A stretch of DNA of 64,000 bases from Nonomuraea muscovyensis (GTDB lineage Bacteria; Actinomycetota; Actinomycetes; Streptosporangiales; Streptosporangiaceae): NCBI RefSeq assembly GCF_014207745.1, contig NZ_JACHJB010000002.1, positions 186,001 to 250,000 of the forward strand, written 5' to 3'. The position numbers and the translations under genes were made by a program. Position 1 is the first letter of the stretch; each line of letters starts with the position of its first letter. The notes beneath the pieces were generated by a model. The model ran no database searches and had not been told where the DNA came from. It saw only the letters and a list, made by a program, of their open reading frames with translations. Shown here one piece after another: positions 17,097 to 25,153 of this stretch.

Positions 17097-17188
17097 ACTG
17101 TTGAGTTTGGGACGCCTCGGCCCAAGTTGCGCACATGATTCGCTGTCGCGTACATTGTGCGCATCGGACGAAATGAGGAATGAGCACC

Positions 17189-18472
17189 ATGTCGAAGAGC
17201 ACCACCTGGGACATGCAGGGCAGTTGGGACGCCAAGGGGGGCTGGGCCACCCAGGGGAGATGCGACGAGCACGGCGCGGCCCCCCGCGGCCTCGCCTCCG
17301 CCGGGCTGGACAGGATGCGCCACGTGCTGGCCCGGTCCGTCGAGTCCGGTGCGGTCCCCGGCCTGGTCGCCCTCGTCGGCCGCGGCGCGGACACGCATGT
17401 CGAGGTCATGGGCACCCTGCGCGCCGGCGGCGGCGAGCCCGTGCGCAGGGACACCCTCTTCCGCATGGCTTCCGCCACCAAGCCCGTCACGGCCGCCGCC
17501 GCGATGATCCTCGTCGAGGAGTGCCGGCTGCGGCTGGACGACCCGGTCGACCCGTGGCTGCCCGAACTGGCCGACCGCAAGGTGCTGGCGCGCATCGACG
17601 CCCCACTGGAGGAGACCGTGCCGGCGCACCGGCCGATCACCCTGCGCGACCTGCTGACCTTCACCTTCGGCTTCGGGGCCGTGCTCGCCCCGCCGGACGC
17701 GTACCCCATCCAGGTCGCCATCCGCGAGCTGGGGCTCGACACCACAGCGCCGGAGTTCGGGCCCGACGAGTGGATCAGGCGGCTCGGCGAGCTGCCGCTG
17801 ATGCGCCAGCCCGGCGAGCTGTGGCAGTACCACACCGGCTCCGACGTGCTCGGCGTGCTCATCGCCCGGGTGGCGGGGCAGTCGTTCGAGGCGTTCCTGC
17901 GCGAGCGGATCTTCGAACCGCTCGGCATGAAGGACACCGGCTTCCACGTGCCCGAGGACCGGATCCACCGGCTGCCCGTCAGCTACGCCCACGACCCCGC
18001 GACCGGCGAGCTGACGGTGTGGGACGAGGCCGCCGGCGGCAAGTACAGCCGGCCGCCGGTGTTCGCGGCCGGCGGCGACGGCCTGGTCTCGACCGCCGAC
18101 GACTACCACGCCTTCTACCGGATGCTGCTGAACAAGGGCACCCTCGGCGGCGAGCGCGTCCTGTCACGGGCCTCGGTGGAGCTGATGACGACCGACCAGC
18201 TCACACCCGGGCAGAAGACGGAGAAGGACGCCTTCGGCGACCACTTCGGCCGGCACGGCGGCTACGGCTTCGGCATGGCCGTCCGCACCCACCGTCGCGA
18301 CCTGGCCTCCCCGGGGCAGTTCGGCTGGGACGGCGGCCTGGGCACGAGCGCGTACGCCGACCCGGCCGAGGACCTCGTCGGCATCCTGCTCACCCAGACC
18401 GCGCAGGACTCCCCGGACACGCCGGGGCTCATCAAGGACTTCTGGACGACGGCCTACCAGGCCACAGTCTGA
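17189..18472 (+). CDS. beta-lactamase-fold serine hydrolase
   Basis: 427 residues from the ATG at 17189, nine bases after GAGGA; the ATG at 17180 touches the ribosome site. Nucleophile box SATK (S95, K98). The second-box tyrosine is in QYHTGSD (Y214), lacking the Asn of Y-x-N, as in the EstB-like esterase group of this fold. A late FGWDGGLGT replaces the KTG box. The C-terminal motif DFWTTAYQA is repeated in a degraded paralogue at 27.1-27.4 kb. No signal peptide. Expected to be an intracellular esterase or transacylase; substrate unknown. Divergent from the MarR gene. Confidence 0.85.
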   Translation: MSKSTTWDMQGSWDAKGGWATQGRCDEHGAAPRGLASAGLDRMRHVLARSVESGAVPGLVALVGRGADTHVEVMGTLRAGGGEPVRRDTLFRMASATKPVTAAAAMILVEECRLRLDDPVDPWLPELADRKVLARIDAPLEETVPAHRPITLRDLLTFTFGFGAVLAPPDAYPIQVAIRELGLDTTAPEFGPDEWIRRLGELPLMRQPGELWQYHTGSDVLGVLIARVAGQSFEAFLRERIFEPLGMKDTGFHVPEDRIHRLPVSYAHDPATGELTVWDEAAGGKYSRPPVFAAGGDGLVSTADDYHAFYRMLLNKGTLGGERVLSRASVELMTTDQLTPGQKTEKDAFGDHFGRHGGYGFGMAVRTHRRDLASPGQFGWDGGLGTSAYADPAEDLVGILLTQTAQDSPDTPGLIKDFWTTAYQATV

Positions 18473-18566
18473 TCCCAGGCCCCGCGGCCGGGCATCGGCT
18501 GCGGCGTGCCCTCCCCATCGCCTCGGTGGTGAGGTGTGTCGTGCCTGCCTGTACGGGTGCCCTGCG

Positions 18567-19046
18567 TCAGGAGTGCGGGGCGTGCAGGTGGGCGCGTTCG
18601 CCGTCGTGGTCGAGGATGGTGAGGATCTCCACGGGCCCGTCCTGGGCGCCGATGGAGTGCGGGACCATGGTCGAGAACTCGGCCGAGTCGCCCGCCTGGA
18701 CCATGATGGTCCGCTCGCCCAGGTGCAGGCGGGCCGTGCCGGACAGCACGGTGAACCAATCGCGGCCGGGGTGCACCTTCAGGTCGTCCGCCCCGGCCGG
18801 CCGGTCGGGGGTGATGCGCATCTTCGCCACGGTCACGCCGTGCAGGGCGCGTTCGCGCGACAGGAGCCAGCTCGTCAGCCCGGGCGTGTGACAGGGCTGC
18901 GGCCGGATCACCACGTCGTCGTCATCGGCGGACTCGACGAGCTGGTCGAGCGTGGTGTCGAGGGCGCGGGCGATGGGGACCAACTGGTCGAGGGCGATCC
19001 TGCGGTGCCCGGTCTCGATGCGGCTCAGGGTGGACGGGCTGAGGTG
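18567..19046 (-). pseudogene. XRE-cupin regulator, 5' truncated
   Basis: The frame encodes HLSPSTLSRIETGHRRIALD and then a cupin domain (PGRDWFTVLSGTARLHLGERT, EFSTMVPHSIGA), the normal layout of XRE-cupin regulators. The first 25-30 residues of the HTH, including its first helices, are missing: similarity stops abruptly at 19046 and no start codon fits upstream. The break coincides within two bases with the broken 5' end of the methyltransferase on the other strand. The remaining part probably cannot bind DNA. Confidence 0.75.
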
Positions 19047-19814
19047 GCACTGGCGGAAGTGCTCGGCCCGTACCTGGACGAGGTGATCGGCTGGTGCGGG
19101 CGGCACGCCCCGGACGCCCCGCGGACGGTCGCCGACGTGGGCGCCGGTACCGGCACCGGCAGCCTGGCGCTCGCGCGCCGCTTCCCGGCGGCCGAGGTGG
19201 TCGCGATCGACAGGTCGGCGCTCATGCTCGACCGGGTGCGGGCCGCGGCGCACGGGCAGGGGCTGGCCGATCGGCTGCGCGTCGTGCGGGCCGACCTGGA
19301 CGACGCCTGGCCCCGGATCGGTGCGGTGGACGTCGCGTGGGCGGCCTCGTTGTTGCACGAGGTCGCCGTCCCGCGGCGGCTGCTCCGCGACCTCCACGCC
19401 GCGCTGAACCCCGGCGGTCTGCTGGTGGTCGTCGAGATGGACGACCTGCCGCGCTTCCTGCCCGGCGACATCGGGCTGGGCCGGCCCGGCCTGGAGTCGC
19501 GCTGCCACGAGGCGGTCGCGCGGGCGGGCTGGAACACGCACCCGGACTGGCGGCCCCACCTGGAGCGGGCCGGATTCGAGATCGCCGCGCAGCGCGTCTT
19601 CACCATCGAGGTGGACCCGGCGCCGCCGGTCGCCGGTCGCTACGCGCACGCCTACCTGAGCCGCATCCGCTCCGCACTCGGCGGGCAGCTCGCCGCCGAC
19701 GATCTCCACACGCTCGACCGCCTGCTGGCGGACGACGGCCCCGACGCGCTCGTGCGCCGCCGCGACCTGGCGGTACGTGGCAGCCGGACCGCCTGGGCGG
19801 CGCGTCGCCGCTGA
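19044..19814 (+). pseudogene. class I SAM-dependent methyltransferase, 5' truncated
   Basis: From a possible GTG at 19044 the frame gives 256 residues with a good SAM-binding core: VADVGAGTGTGSLALARRF (motif I), VVAIDRSALMLDRVRA, a WAASLLHEV segment, and PGGLLVVVEM (post-motif). The C-terminal part is full length for this family. The N-terminal 20-40 residues (usually an F-D-x-R-A-x-x-W-like helix) are missing and there is no ribosome site. Its start coincides with the truncated 5' end of the divergent XRE-cupin gene, so both genes appear to have lost their ends and shared promoter in one deletion. Residual activity of a GTG-initiated form cannot be excluded. Confidence 0.65.
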
Positions 19815-19917
19815 GCCGGGAGGCCTCGCGCGGCGGGAGGTCGCGGCGCGACAGCAGCCGGTGGATCGTGGCCCTGGCGACCGCGCGGGTCATCGGCGCG
19901 GATCTCCCTGCTCGGCG

Positions 19918-19943
19918 CACTCACATGACGGCTCATGTGAGTG
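19918..19943. promoter_or_regulatory. TetR-type palindromic operator without a nearby tetR
   Basis: Perfect inverted repeat with 11-bp arms, CACTCACATGA and TCATGTGAGTG, around CGGC. A second weaker element, TGACA and TGTCA, follows at once. This is the form of TetR-family operators, yet no tetR gene is adjacent; the gap 19815-20287 otherwise holds no recognisable gene. Confidence 0.5.
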
Positions 19944-20019
19944 ATGACAGGCTGTTGTCACATACATGGCCGGCCGCCGGCGGCGCCATCGCGGAGCCGA
20001 TGATGTAGGCCGCGTCGGG

Positions 20020-20059
20020 CGGCACGCCAGGCCGGCGGAGGTCCCGGCGGCGATCAGGG
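20020..20059 (+). repeat. imperfect 40-bp direct repeat, left copy
   Basis: Begins CGGCACGCCAGGCCGGCGGA and matches the segment at 20747-20786 with only a few substitutions. The two copies flank the gene at 20288-20695. Confidence 0.6.
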
Positions 20060-20287
20060 CTGCTGCGGAGTCGTGTCAGCGGTGATGTCAGCACGGCAAC
20101 GGCCCGCTATCAGAGCGGTCGGCGATGGTGGATGTCATGAACGGTTCCGCGATTGCCGCCCCGAGGCTGGGCGAGATCCCCTCGGGCGACCTGACCTGAG
20201 CCATCCAGACCCCGGCACCCCCAGGACCGCATTCCACCGGCCGTCCGTCCATCGGCTTTCAGCACAGATTCCAAGGAGCAGACCATC

Positions 20288-20695
20288 ATGTCCATCACCC
20301 TTACCGACCAGGACAAGATCACCCTGCGCACCGCCGCGTGGGGCGCCGTCTCGCTGATGGCCGCCGCTGACGCCACCGGCAAGCCCCACCGGGCCGCCAC
20401 CGACGGCTCCATCGCCCTGGGCTCCGCGACCGGCCTGGTCGGGCACGTGCTCGCCGAGTGGCCCAAGGGTGTGAATCTGAAGGGCAAGTCCGTGGCCGAA
20501 CTCGCCGATCAGGTGCTGCCGGCTCTGACGGCAGCCACGAGCCTGCTCAAGCAGCAGGCTCCGGTAGAGGCCGACAACTTCCGCAGCACCGTCATCGTCG
20601 CCATCGAAGCAGCCGCCCGCACCCACCAGGGCCGGCCCACTCCCACGCTGGCCGACATGATCCGCAAGATCACCGCAGCCCTCGACGCCGCTTGA
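20288..20695 (+). CDS. conserved actinobacterial protein of unknown function
   Basis: 135 residues; ATG with AAGGAG upstream. The sequence opens MSITLTDQDKITLRTAAWGA and continues with an Ala-rich helical segment containing AAADATGKPH, then helices around LVGHVLAEWP and ADQVLPALTAATSLL. It appears to be a small all-alpha cytoplasmic protein. A damaged second copy of its first third lies at 27452-27600, directly after a remnant of a serine hydrolase tail, which suggests that this gene family was originally linked to such a hydrolase; here the intact hydrolase is at 17.2-18.5 kb. The gene has its own terminator and is flanked by 40-bp direct repeats. I do not know its function. Confidence 0.75.
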   Translation: MSITLTDQDKITLRTAAWGAVSLMAAADATGKPHRAATDGSIALGSATGLVGHVLAEWPKGVNLKGKSVAELADQVLPALTAATSLLKQQAPVEADNFRSTVIVAIEAAARTHQGRPTPTLADMIRKITAALDAA

Positions 20696-20713
20696 CGGGA
20701 TGCCGACCTGCTT

Positions 20714-20742
20714 GTCACGGGGTCCTGTCCAAACCCCGTGAC
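20714..20742 (+). terminator. terminator after the 135-residue protein gene
   Basis: GTCACGGGG pairs with CCCCGTGAC around an 11-base loop, 18 bases after the stop codon. Confidence 0.65.
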
Positions 20743-20746
20743 ACGG

Positions 20747-20786
20747 CGGCGCGCCAGGCCGGCGGAGGTCTCGGCGGTGATCGGGT
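20747..20786 (+). repeat. imperfect 40-bp direct repeat, right copy
   Basis: Begins CGGCGCGCCAGGCCGGCGGA; matches the left copy at 20020-20059. May mark a past duplication or insertion of the gene between them. Confidence 0.6.
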
Positions 20787-20843
20787 CGGCTGTACCCGCA
20801 CGCTTGCGGTCCCGGCTTGCACCTCAGCTATTCGGTGTTGCTA

Positions 20844-20881
20844 TGTACCAGTAGTCAGTGTTACCGTGTACTGGTAGTCAG
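20844..20881 (+). promoter_or_regulatory. repeat-containing operator/promoter of the PadR-ABC operon
   Basis: TGTACCAGTAGTCAG (20844-20858) and TGTACTGGTAGTCAG (20867-20881) are direct repeats 23 bases apart; their cores TACCAGTA and TACTGGTA are also exact inverted repeats. TTGCTA (20838) and TACCGT 18 bases later could be the promoter, which the repeats overlap. The most likely ligand is the PadR protein encoded just downstream. Confidence 0.6.
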
Positions 20882-20912
20882 CAACGCCAAGTAGCTCAAG
20901 GAGGGTGTTTCC

Positions 20913-21242
20913 ATGGGCAAGCAGGTGACGGAGATGCTCAAGGGAACGCTGGAGGGCATCGTCCTGGCGATCCTGTCCGGCCGGCCCGCGTACGGCTACG
21001 AGATCACGGCGTGGCTGCGGGACCAGGGCTTCTCCGACATCGCCGAGGGCACGATCTACGCGCTGCTCGTCAGGATCGAACGGCGCGGCCTGGTCGACGT
21101 GGAGAAGGTCCCGTCGGAGAAGGGGCCGCCGCGCAAGGTGTATTCCCTGAACGCTCAGGGACGGGACTATCTCGAAGAGTTCTGGAGGACCTGGAGCTTC
21201 CTCACGGAACGGCTCGAACAGCTCCGCGAAGGAGGTAAGTAG
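20913..21242 (+). CDS. PadR-family regulator of the ABC exporter operon
   Basis: 109 residues, the short PadR type without a C-terminal extension. ATG after GGAGGG. Winged helix: LEGIVLAILSGRPAYGYEIT, GTIYALLVRIERRGLV, GPPRKVYSLNAQGRDYLEEF. It is the first gene of a four-gene operon with DUF1048, ABC ATPase and ABC permease genes; its 3' end carries the GGAGGT ribosome site for the next gene, which starts 2 bases after its stop. By analogy with LmrA/LadR-type systems it should repress the operon until a toxic compound is bound. Confidence 0.9.
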   Translation: MGKQVTEMLKGTLEGIVLAILSGRPAYGYEITAWLRDQGFSDIAEGTIYALLVRIERRGLVDVEKVPSEKGPPRKVYSLNAQGRDYLEEFWRTWSFLTERLEQLREGGK

Positions 21243-21244
21243 AC

Positions 21245-21658
21245 ATGGACACAGAGCCGAACGAGCCGAAGAGCCGCTACCGGCAGTACCTGGAGGCGGT
21301 CACGGGGCCGCTCGCGGACAAGAGGCGCTGGCGGCAGTACAAGGCGCGCATCAGAGCGCTTCCCGAGAACTATCGCACGGCAGCCGAAGCGCTGGAGCGG
21401 TACCTGATGCACTTCGGGCCGGGGGACGGCACCGACGCGGCTTCGATGTTCGAGGATCTTGCCGATCTGTTCGAGCAGAGCGCGGCGGACGGAACCCCGA
21501 TCCGCGACATCTTCGGGGAGGACCCCATGGAGTTCGTCGAGGCGTTCGTTCGTAGCTACTCGGTGGGCCGCTACATCAGCCGGGAGCGCGAACGATTCAC
21601 CAGCGCCATCGAGCGCGCCGCCGGCGAAGACACCGGAAGAATGGACAGGACAGTCTGA
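21245..21658 (+). CDS. DUF1048 domain-containing protein
   Basis: 137 residues, soluble and helical. The segments KRRWRQYKARIRALPENYRTA and MFEDLADLFEQSAADGTPIR with GEDPMEF are characteristic of DUF1048 proteins, which are regularly encoded between a padR gene and an ABC exporter. The biochemical role is not established; a co-regulator or transporter accessory function is a reasonable guess. Its stop overlaps the start of the ATPase gene by one base, indicating translational coupling. Confidence 0.85.
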   Translation: MDTEPNEPKSRYRQYLEAVTGPLADKRRWRQYKARIRALPENYRTAAEALERYLMHFGPGDGTDAASMFEDLADLFEQSAADGTPIRDIFGEDPMEFVEAFVRSYSVGRYISRERERFTSAIERAAGEDTGRMDRTV

Positions 21659-22479
21659 TGACGACACAGCAAGCCCAGGCCATCCACGTGCAGGGCCTGG
21701 AGAAATCGTACAAGGAGCTGAAGGTGCTGCGCGGCGTGGACTTCGCCGTGGCACGGGGCAGCATCTTCGCCCTGCTCGGCTCGAACGGGGCGGGCAAGAC
21801 CACGGTCGTGAAAATCCTGTCCACGCTGCTCAAGGCCGACGCGGGGACCGCCGGCGTCAACGGCTTCGACGTCGCCACGCAGGCTGCGGACGTGCGGGAG
21901 TCCATCAGCCTCACCGGACAGTTCGCCGCCGTCGACGAAATCCTCAGCGGGCGGGAGAACCTCGTGCTGGTCGCCCGGTTACGGCACCTCAAGAATCCGG
22001 GCAAGATCGCCGATGACCTGCTCGCGCGTTTCTCGCTGACCGACGCGGCCGCGCGGAAGGTGTCGACGTATTCGGGTGGCATGCGCCGCCGCCTGGACAT
22101 CGCGATGAGCCTCATCGGCGATCCGCCGGTCATCTTCCTCGACGAGCCGACGACCGGGCTCGACCCCCAGGCGCGCATCGAGGTGTGGCAGGCCGTCGAG
22201 GAACTCGCCGAGCGGGGTACGACGGTGCTGCTCACGACGCAGTATCTGGAGGAGGCCGAACAACTCGCCGACCGGATCGCGATCCTGCACGAGGGCCGGA
22301 TCATCGTGAACGGCACCCTGGCCGAGCTCAAGCAACTGCTCCCGGCCGCCAAGGTCGAATACGTCGAGAAGCAGCCGACCCTGGAGGACGTCTTCCTCAC
22401 GCTCGTCGGTACCGACGGCAAGAACGGAACCCCGGCCATGACCGCAACGCCGGCACGGACGCGTAAGGAACAACGATGA
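21658..22479 (+). CDS. ABC transporter ATP-binding protein (DrrA-like)
   Basis: 273 residues. Walker A GSNGAGKT at 41-48, signature YSGGMRRRLDIA, Walker B VIFLDEPTTGLD and the switch region LLTTQYLEEAEQLADRI. The C-terminal extension is short compared with DrrA (the DUF4162 region is reduced to VEYVEKQPTLEDVFLTLVG). It pairs with the permease encoded next, overlapping by ATGA. The system should be a drug or lipid exporter of the daunorubicin-resistance type. Confidence 0.92.
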   Translation: MTTQQAQAIHVQGLEKSYKELKVLRGVDFAVARGSIFALLGSNGAGKTTVVKILSTLLKADAGTAGVNGFDVATQAADVRESISLTGQFAAVDEILSGRENLVLVARLRHLKNPGKIADDLLARFSLTDAAARKVSTYSGGMRRRLDIAMSLIGDPPVIFLDEPTTGLDPQARIEVWQAVEELAERGTTVLLTTQYLEEAEQLADRIAILHEGRIIVNGTLAELKQLLPAAKVEYVEKQPTLEDVFLTLVGTDGKNGTPAMTATPARTRKEQR

Positions 22480-23237
22480 GCAAGCATTTCTTCGGTGACA
22501 CCATCGTCCTGCTGGGGCGATCCCTGCGCCACATCACGCGCAGCGCGGACACCATCATCACCACCACGATCATGCCGATCGCCATGATGCTGATGTTCGT
22601 CTACGTGTTCGGCGGCGCGATCAGAACAGGGGCGGAGTCGTATGTGAACTACCTGCTGCCCGGCATCCTGCTCATCACGGTTGCCTCGGGCATCGCCTAC
22701 ACCGCATTCCGGCTCTTCGCCGACATGCGGAGCGGCATCTTCGAGCGATTCCAGTCCATGCCGACCGCGCGCTCGTCCGTGCTGTGGGCACACGTGCTGA
22801 CCTCGCTGGTCGCCAATCTGCTCTCGCTCGTGGTCGTCGTGCTCGTCGCCCTCCTCATGGGCTTCCGCTCGGCGGCGGGAGTGTCGGCGTGGCTCTCGGT
22901 CGCCGGCATCCTGATCCTGTTCACCCTGGCGTTGACGTGGATCGCCATCATCCCCGGTCTGACCGCGAAGTCCGTGGAGGGCGCGAGCGCGTTCTCCTAC
23001 CCGCTCATCTTCCTGCCCTTCCTCAGCTCGGCCTTCGTACCCACCGACACCATGCCCGGCCCGGTGCGCGTCTTCGCCGAGCACCAGCCGGTGACCTCCA
23101 TCGTCAACGCCATCCGCGACCTGTTCACCCAGCAGCCGGTCGGCAACGACATCTGGATCGCCCTGGCCTGGTGTGTCGGCGTCCTCATCGTCGCGTACGC
23201 CTTCGCCATGAACACCTACCGACGCAAGATCTCGTAG
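22476..23237 (+). CDS. ABC-2 type transporter permease (DrrB-like)
   Basis: 253 residues with six hydrophobic helices. The start overlaps the ATPase stop by ATGA. FQSMPTARSSVLWAH in the first cytoplasmic loop and PLIFLPFLSSAFVPTDTMPG between helices 5 and 6 are typical of the DrrB/ABC-2 family. With the upstream ATPase it forms the membrane half of the exporter; the substrate is unknown. No terminator is obvious after the gene. Confidence 0.9.
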   Translation: MSKHFFGDTIVLLGRSLRHITRSADTIITTTIMPIAMMLMFVYVFGGAIRTGAESYVNYLLPGILLITVASGIAYTAFRLFADMRSGIFERFQSMPTARSSVLWAHVLTSLVANLLSLVVVVLVALLMGFRSAAGVSAWLSVAGILILFTLALTWIAIIPGLTAKSVEGASAFSYPLIFLPFLSSAFVPTDTMPGPVRVFAEHQPVTSIVNAIRDLFTQQPVGNDIWIALAWCVGVLIVAYAFAMNTYRRKIS

Positions 23238-23526
23238 GGCCTGCGCAAGGCAGACGCAGACCAGATCGTGCTCGACGCCCGTCCGCGGGGCACCCCCGAC
23301 GTCGAAGACGGGTTTGAGCACCCAACCCACACACCGTCGTAGTAGCGCCGACTCCCGCCGTAGCCGCTCGCACACCCGCAACCGGTCTCGCCTCGGCACG
23401 GCGCCGCACGCACAGCCCCCACACCGCAGCCCGATTCTCGAACCCGTCATCCAGCGGCCCGGCCCGGCATCGGCCTGGATGTCTGGACCGGCATCGACAG
23501 GGCCAAGCCGGCTCGGTCGAGGGGAA

Positions 23527-23646
23527 CACCGGATCGTCTCCGACGTCGGCCACACCCAGCTCTGCTGCGAGCGCCCCGATGTCGTGGACCGGACGGTCCG
23601 CGCAGCGCCGCCATACACACGTGGGACACCTTCCGGCAAGCGATGA
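23527..23646 (+). pseudogene. alpha/beta hydrolase C-terminal remnant
   Basis: The frame encodes HRIVSDVGHTQLCCERPDVV and DRTVR, the final histidine-containing strand and helix of an alpha/beta hydrolase (GHTQ with the catalytic His). Nothing before it resembles the rest of such an enzyme. The remaining part of the gap 23238-23699 has no recognisable gene. Confidence 0.45.
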
Positions 23647-23699
23647 ATGCAACGTTGAGCTTTGTCAAACACGTACTATCGCGAGATGAGGAGCAAGTC

Positions 23700-24908
23700 A
23701 TGGGTGAGTCCCTTCACACCGTCACGACGATGCCGACGGAGCGTCAGCCCGGCTGCCCCTTCGACCCGCCCAAGGAGCTGATCCAGGCCCGCGAGCACGG
23801 CCCGATCAGCCGCTTCCCTTTCCCCGACGGACACGAGGGCCGGCTGGTCACCGGCTACGACCTGGTCCGGTCGGTCCTGGCCGACTCGCGGTTCAGCTCA
23901 CGCAAGGAGCTCATGCGCCACCACCCGCTGGTCGACCTCGGCGAGATCGAGGTCCCCCCGGCGCCGCCCGGCGAGTTTCTGCTGATGGACGAGCCGCAGC
24001 ACAGCCGCTACCGGAAGCCGCTGGTGGGCAGGTTCACCGTCCGGCGGATGCGGCTGCTCACCGAGCGCGTCGAGCAGGTCACCGCCGAGCACCTGGACGC
24101 GATGGAGAAGGCCGGGCCGTCGGCGGACCTGGTGACCGCGTTTGCCAAGCCCATCCCCTCCATCATCATCTGTGAGCTGCTGGGCGTGCCGTACGAGGAC
24201 CGGGGCTTCTTCCAGGAGCACATCGACACGTTCCTCGGCGGGGAGGTCGGCGACGAGGAACTGATCGCGGCCTACACCGCGACCCAGCAGTACCTCGCGG
24301 AGCTGGTGGTCGCCAAGCGCGCGAACCCCACCGACGACGTGCTCAGCGAGCTCACCGACAGCGATCTGACCGATGAGGAGCTGAGGGGTGTCGCCCTGAT
24401 CCTGCTGTCGGCCGGGTTCGACACCACCGCGAACATGCTGGCGCTGGGCACCTTCGCGCTGCTGCGGAACCCGGAGCAGCTGGCCGCGCTGCGCGCCGAT
24501 CCCGCGCTCACCGACAAGGCCGTGGAGGAGCTGCTGCGGTATCTGAGCGTCGCCAAGACGTTCATGAGGACGGCGCTGGAGGACGTCGAGCTGGGCGGCC
24601 AGACCATCAAGGCCGGTACGACGGTCATCCTGTCCTATGCCACCGCCAACCGCGACCCCGAGCGCTTCGCCGACCCCCACACCCTCGACCTCCAGCGCCA
24701 GGACGGCGGGCACCTGGCCTTCGGCCACGGCATCCACCAGTGCCTGGGACAGCAGCTGGCCCGCGTCGAGATGCGCGTCGCGCTCCCCGCGCTGCTCAAC
24801 CGCTTCCCCACGCTACGCCTGGCCGTGCCCGCCGATGAGGTCGCCCTGCGCCCGGAGACCGCGGACATCTACGGGGTCAAGAGCCTCCCGGTCACCTGGG
24901 ACGCCTGA
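23700..24908 (+). CDS. cytochrome P450
   Basis: 402 residues from the ATG at 23700, eight bases after GAGGAG. All P450 landmarks are present: I-helix AGFDTTANM, K-helix EELLR, the PERF-like NRDPERFADP, and the heme loop FGHGIHQCLGQQLAR with C348 as the axial thiolate. The length is normal for soluble bacterial class I enzymes, and the opening PGCPFDPP resembles CYP105/107-type macrolide or steroid hydroxylases. No ferredoxin or reductase is encoded beside it, so redox partners must come from elsewhere. Tandem hairpins follow. Substrate unknown. Confidence 0.93.
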   Translation: MGESLHTVTTMPTERQPGCPFDPPKELIQAREHGPISRFPFPDGHEGRLVTGYDLVRSVLADSRFSSRKELMRHHPLVDLGEIEVPPAPPGEFLLMDEPQHSRYRKPLVGRFTVRRMRLLTERVEQVTAEHLDAMEKAGPSADLVTAFAKPIPSIIICELLGVPYEDRGFFQEHIDTFLGGEVGDEELIAAYTATQQYLAELVVAKRANPTDDVLSELTDSDLTDEELRGVALILLSAGFDTTANMLALGTFALLRNPEQLAALRADPALTDKAVEELLRYLSVAKTFMRTALEDVELGGQTIKAGTTVILSYATANRDPERFADPHTLDLQRQDGGHLAFGHGIHQCLGQQLARVEMRVALPALLNRFPTLRLAVPADEVALRPETADIYGVKSLPVTWDA

Positions 24909-25067
24909 CCGCGAGCCGGCGACGGGCGAGGACGCCTCGGTCGCCGGAGCCGGTCGCACCCTGACCGTTGGCCCACCCCGCGACGAGCTTGCCGCCGGCA
25001 CCTCCGTGCTCCGCCGGCCGCCACTGATCTTGCTTGTCTGGCCCGCACAGCCGCGAAAACACAGCTC

Positions 25068-25095
25068 GGCGCCACCACGATCTCGTGATGGCGCC
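25068..25095 (+). terminator. terminator after the P450 gene
   Basis: GGCGCCA pairs with TGGCGCC and, inside it, CACGA with TCGTG, with one mismatch between the two stems. Confidence 0.7.
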
Positions 25096-25099
25096 CTGA

Positions 25100-25120
25100 G
25101 TGACGCCAAAGCGGCGTCAC
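25100..25120. terminator. second hairpin, tandem with the previous one
   Basis: GTGACGCC and GGCGTCAC pair around AAAGC. It begins 5 bases after the first hairpin. Confidence 0.55.
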
Positions 25121-25153
25121 CCACCGCAGCAGCCGACCCTGGAAGGGATGCAC

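Noticed and set aside
9139-18472. Reading the serine hydrolases as antibiotic-resistance beta-lactamases
   Set aside because: All lack signal peptides and have altered second or third active-site boxes, which fits intracellular esterases or peptidases better.
19600-19936. Minus-strand frames near 19.8 kb containing an HTH-like TRAVARATIHRLLSRRDLP segment
   Set aside because: It could suggest a transposase or regulator start, but the similarity is one short helix and the rest has no family features.
23470-23510. Weak IS110-like GLDVWTGID pattern
   Set aside because: Too short and not followed by any transposase sequence.
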